This document shows positions 59,402-64,000 of a DNA stretch of 64,000 bases, one piece after another (position 1 is the stretch's first letter; every line of letters starts with the position of its first letter). The DNA comes from Planktosalinus sp963977065 (GTDB lineage Bacteria; Bacteroidota; Bacteroidia; Flavobacteriales; Flavobacteriaceae), in NCBI GenBank assembly GCA_963977065.1, contig CAXBNF010000003.1, positions 1 through 64,000 on the forward strand, in the 5' to 3' direction. The translations under genes were made by a program, and so were the position numbers. Below the pieces are notes generated by a model. That model saw only the letters and a list, made by a program, of their open reading frames with translations. It did not search any database and had not been told where the DNA came from.

Positions 59402-60691
59402 ATGAAAAAAATAAAATTTCCCAAACCTGAAACCTGGACCGAGTTGTCAAAGCGTCCTTTGATTGATTTTACATCGATTTCAGATACGGTTCAAAAGGTA
59501 TTTCAGGCGATTAAAAAAAATGGAGATGGAAGTGTAAAAGCATATACTAACCTGTTTGATGGAGTAGAGCTGGAAAAACTTCAAGTTTCTCAAGACGAAA
59601 TCAAAAAAAGTTTGGAGATAGTCCCTGAAGATTTAAAACAAGCCATCAAGATTGCCGCTGCAAACATTGAAAAATTTCACAGAACACAAATTGAACAACC
59701 ACAAAAAACAGAAACGACAACAGGTGTTGTTAGCTGGCGCGAAAGCAGGCCCATTGAACGGGTAGGTATTTATATTCCGGGAGGAACGGCGCCACTATTT
59801 TCAACAGTTTTGATGCTGGGAATACCCGCAAAGATTGCCGGTTGCACCGAAATTGTACTATGCACCCCACCCGATAAAAACGGAAACATCCACCCCGCAA
59901 TTTTATATACTGCCCAACTCATAGGAATTACAAAACTTTACAAAGTGGGCGGCATTCAGGCCATTGGTGCGATGACGTTTGGAACAGAAAGCATTCCCAA
60001 AGTAGATAAAATCTTTGGTCCTGGCAACCAATATGTTACTGCTGCTAAACAACAGGCTCAAAACTATGGAGTCGCCATTGACATGCCCGCCGGACCCAGT
60101 GAGGTACTAGTCATAGCAGATAGTAGTGCTGTGCCATCATTTGTTGCAGCCGATTTGCTTTCTCAGGCAGAACACGGCACAGACAGTCAGGTGATATTGC
60201 TTTCTGATGATGAATCCATCATCGATGAAGTACTCAAAGAAGTTGCCATTCAACTGGAAGCGCTTCCGCGAAAGCAAATGGCCGGAGAAGCACTTTTGAG
60301 CAGTAAAGCAATTTTATTCAATTCGATTGCCGAATGTATTGACTTCAGCAATCAATATGCCCCTGAACATTTGATTCTAGCGATTGAAAATTACAATGAA
60401 GTCATTCAAAAAATTTCAAATGCAGGTTCTGTTTTTCTCGGAAATTACAGCTGTGAAAGTGCCGGCGATTATGCTAGCGGTACAAATCACACCTTACCCA
60501 CAAACGGCTACGCCCGTAATTATAGCGGGGTTTCCCTGGACAGTTTTGTAAAGAAAATCACCTTTCAGGAACTCAGCGCTCAGGGAATTAAAAACATTGG
60601 ACCTGCAATCGAATTAATGGCCGCTGCCGAAGAACTTCAGGCACACAAAAATGCGGTTACCCTAAGACTTAAAGCTTTAGAAAATGAATAG
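59402..60691 (+). CDS. hisD: Histidinol dehydrogenase
   Basis: The 429-aa Zn enzyme oxidises histidinol to histidine in the final two steps. PGGTAPLFSTVLMLGIPAKIAGC, KIFGPGNQYVTAAKQQ, IDMPAGPSEVLVIAD, and LLSQAEHGTDSQ (Zn ligands Gln and His) followed by SAGDYASGTNHTLPTNG are diagnostic. The ATG at 59402 is chosen (MKKIKFPKP); the frame from 59342 overlaps the end of hisG. Its stop overlaps hisC by 8 nt. Confidence 0.97.
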   Translation: MKKIKFPKPETWTELSKRPLIDFTSISDTVQKVFQAIKKNGDGSVKAYTNLFDGVELEKLQVSQDEIKKSLEIVPEDLKQAIKIAAANIEKFHRTQIEQPQKTETTTGVVSWRESRPIERVGIYIPGGTAPLFSTVLMLGIPAKIAGCTEIVLCTPPDKNGNIHPAILYTAQLIGITKLYKVGGIQAIGAMTFGTESIPKVDKIFGPGNQYVTAAKQQAQNYGVAIDMPAGPSEVLVIADSSAVPSFVAADLLSQAEHGTDSQVILLSDDESIIDEVLKEVAIQLEALPRKQMAGEALLSSKAILFNSIAECIDFSNQYAPEHLILAIENYNEVIQKISNAGSVFLGNYSCESAGDYASGTNHTLPTNGYARNYSGVSLDSFVKKITFQELSAQGIKNIGPAIELMAAAEELQAHKNAVTLRLKALENE

Positions 60692-61703
60692 TATAGAGAG
60701 TTTAGTAAGAGAAAACATCCGTGCGCTGAAGCCTTATTCCAGTGCGCGTGACGAGTTTAGCGGTTCAGAAGGTGTTTTTCTGGATGCCAATGAAAATCCG
60801 TTTGGAGAATTCAATCGTTATCCGGATCCGTATCAAAAAGCATTGAAAAAAAAATTGAGTCAACTCAAAAGCATACCTTCTAAAAACATCTTTATCGGTA
60901 ACGGAAGTGATGAAATCATCGACCTCGTTTTTCGCATTTTTTGCGAACCCGGAAAAGACAAAGTAATTATGTTTCCACCCACGTATGGTATGTATGAAGT
61001 ATCGGCCGGTATTAACGATGTGGAAGTTGTAAATGTTCCATTAACTGCCGATTTTCAGATTGATTTTGAAGCTTTCTTTCAGCAAATGGAGCAAAACACA
61101 AAAATCAAACTCGTCTTTGTTTGTTCGCCAAACAACCCCACCGGAAACAGCATTAAAAACATTGAAAAGTTACTTAAATGCAATGCTATTGTGGTTGTCG
61201 ATGAAGCCTATGTTGACTTTTCAGGGAGTCCTTCACTTCTTGGAAAATTATTGAATTACTCCAATTTAATTGTCTTGCAGACTTTTAGCAAATCGCTTGG
61301 TTTGGCAGCAGCAAGAGTAGGAGTGGCCTATGCCGGTGAAACCATCATCGAGTTGATGAATAAAGTAAAACCGCCTTATAACGTGAGCACACTCAATCAA
61401 AAAGCGGCACTAAAAGCACTTAAAAACCACGAAACCACACGAAGACATCTCACCATGATATACAAAGAAAGAAAACGAGTTTATAAAGCCCTTATGCATC
61501 TGAATCAGGTCATTAAAATTTATCCATCAGACGCAAATTTTCTATTGGTTGAAGTAAAAGATGCCCATCTGGTTTACAACAAACTGGTTGAGAAAAACAT
61601 CATCATCAGAAACAGGGACAGCGTCATCAAAAACTGTGTGCGCATCACTATTGGCACTCCTGAAGAAAATAATCAATTGATCAACGAACTTAAAAACCTT
61701 TAA
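60684..61703 (+). CDS. hisC: Histidinol-phosphate aminotransferase
   Basis: The 339-aa class-II-type PLP aminotransferase converts imidazole acetol phosphate and glutamate to histidinol phosphate. LDANENPFGEFNRYPDPY, GNGSDEIIDLVFRIFCEPG, CSPNNPTGNSI, VVDEAYVDFSG and the PLP Lys in QTFSKSLGLAAARVG are seen. It overlaps hisD by 8 nt and is 2 nt from hisB. Confidence 0.96.
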   Translation: MNSIESLVRENIRALKPYSSARDEFSGSEGVFLDANENPFGEFNRYPDPYQKALKKKLSQLKSIPSKNIFIGNGSDEIIDLVFRIFCEPGKDKVIMFPPTYGMYEVSAGINDVEVVNVPLTADFQIDFEAFFQQMEQNTKIKLVFVCSPNNPTGNSIKNIEKLLKCNAIVVVDEAYVDFSGSPSLLGKLLNYSNLIVLQTFSKSLGLAAARVGVAYAGETIIELMNKVKPPYNVSTLNQKAALKALKNHETTRRHLTMIYKERKRVYKALMHLNQVIKIYPSDANFLLVEVKDAHLVYNKLVEKNIIIRNRDSVIKNCVRITIGTPEENNQLINELKNL

Positions 61704-61705
61704 AA

Positions 61706-62797
61706 ATGAAAAAAGTCCTATTTATAGACCGCGACGGTACACTTGTCATAGAACCACCCATTGATTTTCAATTGGACAGCCTTGAAAAACTCGAATTTTA
61801 CCCTGGGGTGTTTCAGTATTTGGCACGCATCGCCACAGAGCTGGATTTTGAGCTGGTGATGGTGACCAATCAGGATGGATTAGGCACAACTTCTTTTCCC
61901 GAAGAAACCTTTTGGCCGGCACAAAATAAAATCATTCAGGCGTTTGAAAATGAAGGAGTACGTTTTTCGGAAATACTTATTGATAAATCGTTTCCTGAAG
62001 ACAACGCACCCACTAGAAAACCCCGAACGGCTTTGCTAACACATTATATCAAAGGAAATTATGATTTGGAAAATTCCTATGTGATTGGTGACCGAAATTC
62101 AGATGTTCAACTGGCAAAAAACCTTGGTTCCAAAGCCATTTTTATTGGAAACGATAAAAACCCGGAGACGACTTTAACCACCACTTTGTGGAAAGAAATA
62201 TACACCTTTTTAAAAGCGCTTCCGCGAAAGGAAACAGTGGAGCGTGTCACCAATGAAACCCAAATAAGTGTCACCGTCGACCTCGACGGCTCGGGCAAAA
62301 GCAGCATCCACACCGGACTTGGATTTTTTGACCATATGCTGGAGCAAATCGCCAAGCATGGGAATATCGATCTGGACATTGCGGTTCAAGGCGACTTGCA
62401 TATTGATGAGCATCACACCATTGAAGATGTCGCCATCACGTTTGGTGAGGCATTTTTAAAAGCTTTAGGTTCCAAAAAAGGCATCACCCGTTATGGATTT
62501 TTACTGCCAATGGATGACTGTCTGGCACAGGTAGCCATCGATTTTGGAGGAAGACCCTGGTTGGTTTGGGCAGCCGAATTTAAACGTGAAAAAATAGGCG
62601 AGATGCCTACAGAAATGTTTATGCACTTTTTCAAATCCTTCAGTGACCACGCCAAATGCAACCTGAACATCAAAGCCGAAGGTGAAAATGAACATCACAA
62701 GATTGAATCAATTTTCAAAGCATTCGCGAAAGCGATTCAAACCGCCGTCTCAAAAACCGATAATTATTCCATACCCAGTACAAAAGGATCTTTATGA
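61706..62797 (+). CDS. hisB: Bifunctional histidinol-phosphatase / imidazoleglycerol-phosphate dehydratase
   Basis: The 363-aa fusion has an N-terminal HAD-type histidinol phosphatase (about 1-165) with DRDGT (Asp8, Asp10), FYPGVFQYL, VTNQDG and GDRNSDVQLAKN. The C-terminal IGPD domain (about 175-363) has TVDLDGSGKSSIHTGLGFFDHMLEQIAKHG, DEHHTIEDVAITFGEA and HAKCNLNIKAEGENEHHKIES, where the His/Glu residues bind Mn2+. These carry steps 6 and 8 of the pathway. Ends overlapping hisH by 4 nt (ATGA). Confidence 0.96.
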   Translation: MKKVLFIDRDGTLVIEPPIDFQLDSLEKLEFYPGVFQYLARIATELDFELVMVTNQDGLGTTSFPEETFWPAQNKIIQAFENEGVRFSEILIDKSFPEDNAPTRKPRTALLTHYIKGNYDLENSYVIGDRNSDVQLAKNLGSKAIFIGNDKNPETTLTTTLWKEIYTFLKALPRKETVERVTNETQISVTVDLDGSGKSSIHTGLGFFDHMLEQIAKHGNIDLDIAVQGDLHIDEHHTIEDVAITFGEAFLKALGSKKGITRYGFLLPMDDCLAQVAIDFGGRPWLVWAAEFKREKIGEMPTEMFMHFFKSFSDHAKCNLNIKAEGENEHHKIESIFKAFAKAIQTAVSKTDNYSIPSTKGSL

Positions 62798-63372
62798 TAG
62801 TCATATTAAAATACAACGCAGGGAACACCACTTCAGTCAAAAACGCTGTAGAACGACTCGGATATCCTTGTGTAGTTTCAGATGACCCCGAAGTCATTCA
62901 AAACGCAACCAAAGTCATCTTTCCCGGAGTAGGCGAGGCAAGTACCGCAATGGCATATTTGAAAGAACGCAATCTTGACACTTTAATAAAATCACTAAAA
63001 CAACCCGTCTTGGGGATTTGTCTGGGGTTGCAATTGCTCTGCAAACACAGTGAAGAAAATGATACGACTTGTATCGGAATATTTGATGCTGAGGTAAAAC
63101 GATTTTCCAATGAGCTGATTGTTCCGCATATGGGGTGGAATGTATTGGAAGTCAAAGAAAGTCCTTTGCTCAAAGACATTTCAGAAGCAGACGACGTGTA
63201 TTTTGTGCACAGTTATTACGCGGAAGTTTCAGAAAATACCTTAGCTATTTGTAATTACGCGATCGATTTTAGCGCAGCAATGCAAAAAAACAACTTTTAT
63301 ACCACCCAATTTCACCCTGAAAAGTCAGCCGGAGTGGGGGAACGCATACTTAAAAACTTCCTGGAAATATGA
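62794..63372 (+). CDS. hisH: Imidazole glycerol phosphate synthase, glutaminase subunit
   Basis: The 192-aa class I glutamine amidotransferase supplies ammonia to HisF. The nucleophile Cys76 is in LGICLGLQ, and the His/Glu pair in TQFHPEKS. VKFPGVGEAS- and VPHMGWN-type motifs (VIFPGVGEAS, VPHMGWNVL) are typical. The partner hisF is beyond the window. Overlaps hisB and hisA by 4 nt each. Confidence 0.96.
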   Translation: MIVILKYNAGNTTSVKNAVERLGYPCVVSDDPEVIQNATKVIFPGVGEASTAMAYLKERNLDTLIKSLKQPVLGICLGLQLLCKHSEENDTTCIGIFDAEVKRFSNELIVPHMGWNVLEVKESPLLKDISEADDVYFVHSYYAEVSENTLAICNYAIDFSAAMQKNNFYTTQFHPEKSAGVGERILKNFLEI

Positions 63373-64000
63373 AAATAATACCCGCCATAGACATCATCAA
63401 CGGAAAATGTGTGCGACTCACCAAAGGTGATTATGACACCCAAAAAATTTACAGCGAACACCCACTTGAAATGGCCAAATCGTTTGAAGACCACGGTATT
63501 CAATACCTGCATCTAGTAGACCTTGACGGGGCGCGTTCAAAACACATTATCAATCACAAAGTGTTGTATCAAATTGCGTCACAAACCAGTTTAAAAATTG
63601 ATTTTGGAGGTGGTTTAAAAACGGATACTGACCTTAAAATTGCATTCGAAAATGGCGCTCATCAGATTACAGGGGGGAGTATTGCCGTGAGTGATCCCGC
63701 AATTTTTGAAAATTGGTTACAAATGTATGGTGCAGCTAAAATCATTTTAGGTGCAGACGCCCAAAACCGAAAAATTGCTACCCACGGATGGAAAGAAACT
63801 TCAACCCTCGATGTCATTGAATTTATAAAAAACTATGAATCCAAAGGCATCCAACAAGTGATTTGTACAGACATCGCTAAAGATGGAATGCTTCAAGGGC
63901 CCTCATTTGAACTATACACCGAAATTATAAAAGAAACCAATTTGCAACTCATCGCCAGTGGCGGTGTTTCAGAATTTGATGACCTGGTAAAACTCCGCCA
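63369..64000 (+). CDS. hisA: Phosphoribosylformimino-5-aminoimidazole carboxamide ribotide isomerase (partial)
   Basis: The TIM-barrel isomerase of histidine synthesis is truncated at the right edge; 210 codons are visible of about 240. MKIIPAIDIINGKCVRLTKGDY, HLVDLDGA, KIDFGGGLKT, GSIAVSDP, ILGADAQNRKIATHGW, CTDIAKDGMLQGPS and LIASGGVSEFDDL are all HisA hallmarks, with the catalytic Asp8 and Asp in TDIAKDG. Starts in the hisH stop (ATGA). hisF and hisIE are expected beyond. Confidence 0.95.
   Translation, partial: MKIIPAIDIINGKCVRLTKGDYDTQKIYSEHPLEMAKSFEDHGIQYLHLVDLDGARSKHIINHKVLYQIASQTSLKIDFGGGLKTDTDLKIAFENGAHQITGGSIAVSDPAIFENWLQMYGAAKIILGADAQNRKIATHGWKETSTLDVIEFIKNYESKGIQQVICTDIAKDGMLQGPSFELYTEIIKETNLQLIASGGVSEFDDLVKLR

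Noticed and set aside
1..64000. CRISPR arrays, transposons, prophage or integrases
   Set aside because: No regularly spaced repeats, transposase or integrase motifs were seen on either strand.

Overview
The window looks like a chromosomal segment of a member of the Bacteroidota, most likely a Flavobacteriaceae species. The evidence is low G+C, repeated TAnnTTTG promoter elements just upstream of start codons, few Shine-Dalgarno sequences, type IX secretion (T9SS) sorting domains of both kinds (21174-22472 and 47800-50205), a bacillithiol gene (bshB1), an RprXY-like two-component pair, and a tRNA-His next to short palindromic repeats. There is no rRNA, transposase, integrase, phage gene or CRISPR array. 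Layout: 1-4114 has a glycosyltransferase, coaE and an RprX/RprY-like pair. 4220-11638 (minus strand) is a tightly packed seven-gene run: a soluble PAS kinase, a REC-Crp fusion regulator, a DUF1015 protein, YggS, a DnaQ-like/GIY-YIG fusion nuclease, a K+ channel and miaA. 11790-16913 (plus strand, divergent) has YceI, an outer-membrane barrel, a second YceI and the copper ATPase CcoI/FixI. 17017-21083 has an S10 peptidase and PEP carboxylase. 21174-31970 has secreted and cell-envelope proteins and a beta-propeller kinase with a NarL-type regulator. 32101-36557 has tandem paralogous membrane proteins, then an MBOAT/SGNH O-acylation pair whose MBOAT gene carries a frameshift. 36558-41428 is an AT-rich accessory stretch: an ATPase plus an unknown partner (candidate defence pair), a DUF2975/HTH pair and a sulfurtransferase. 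41569-58165 is mixed housekeeping and surface functions: a LytTR two-component pair, thioesterase, hutG, a T9SS type B protein, tRNA-His, bshB1, a trans-sulfuration enzyme, hutI, an ABC exporter and an NdpA-like protein. 58342-64000 is the start of a histidine operon, hisGDCBHA, with an attenuator encoding five consecutive histidines. The most interesting regulatory reading is at 9353-14520. A soluble kinase with a FixL-like PAS domain (His66 and Arg86 spaced as the haem ligand and haem-contact Arg of FixL) is followed by a response regulator fused to a Crp/Fnr-type module (in effect FixJ plus FixK in one chain). Divergently, yceI and ccoI (fixI) each have a TGA-N6-TCATAGTT element at exactly the same distance from a TTTGC promoter core. 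This suggests an oxygen- or redox-responsive circuit controlling copper delivery to the terminal oxidase plus a YceI/outer-membrane unit. Other points of note are an A6 slippery site interrupting the MBOAT gene, the ATPase plus unknown-protein pair at 37002-39241, a decayed tRNA-His copy beside the intact gene, and a G+C-rich interspersed repeat that overlaps the end of a gene. Starts were moved inward from the longest open frame wherever a signal peptide, conserved N-terminus or promoter position argued for it. All functional calls come from reading motifs by eye; no database search was run.
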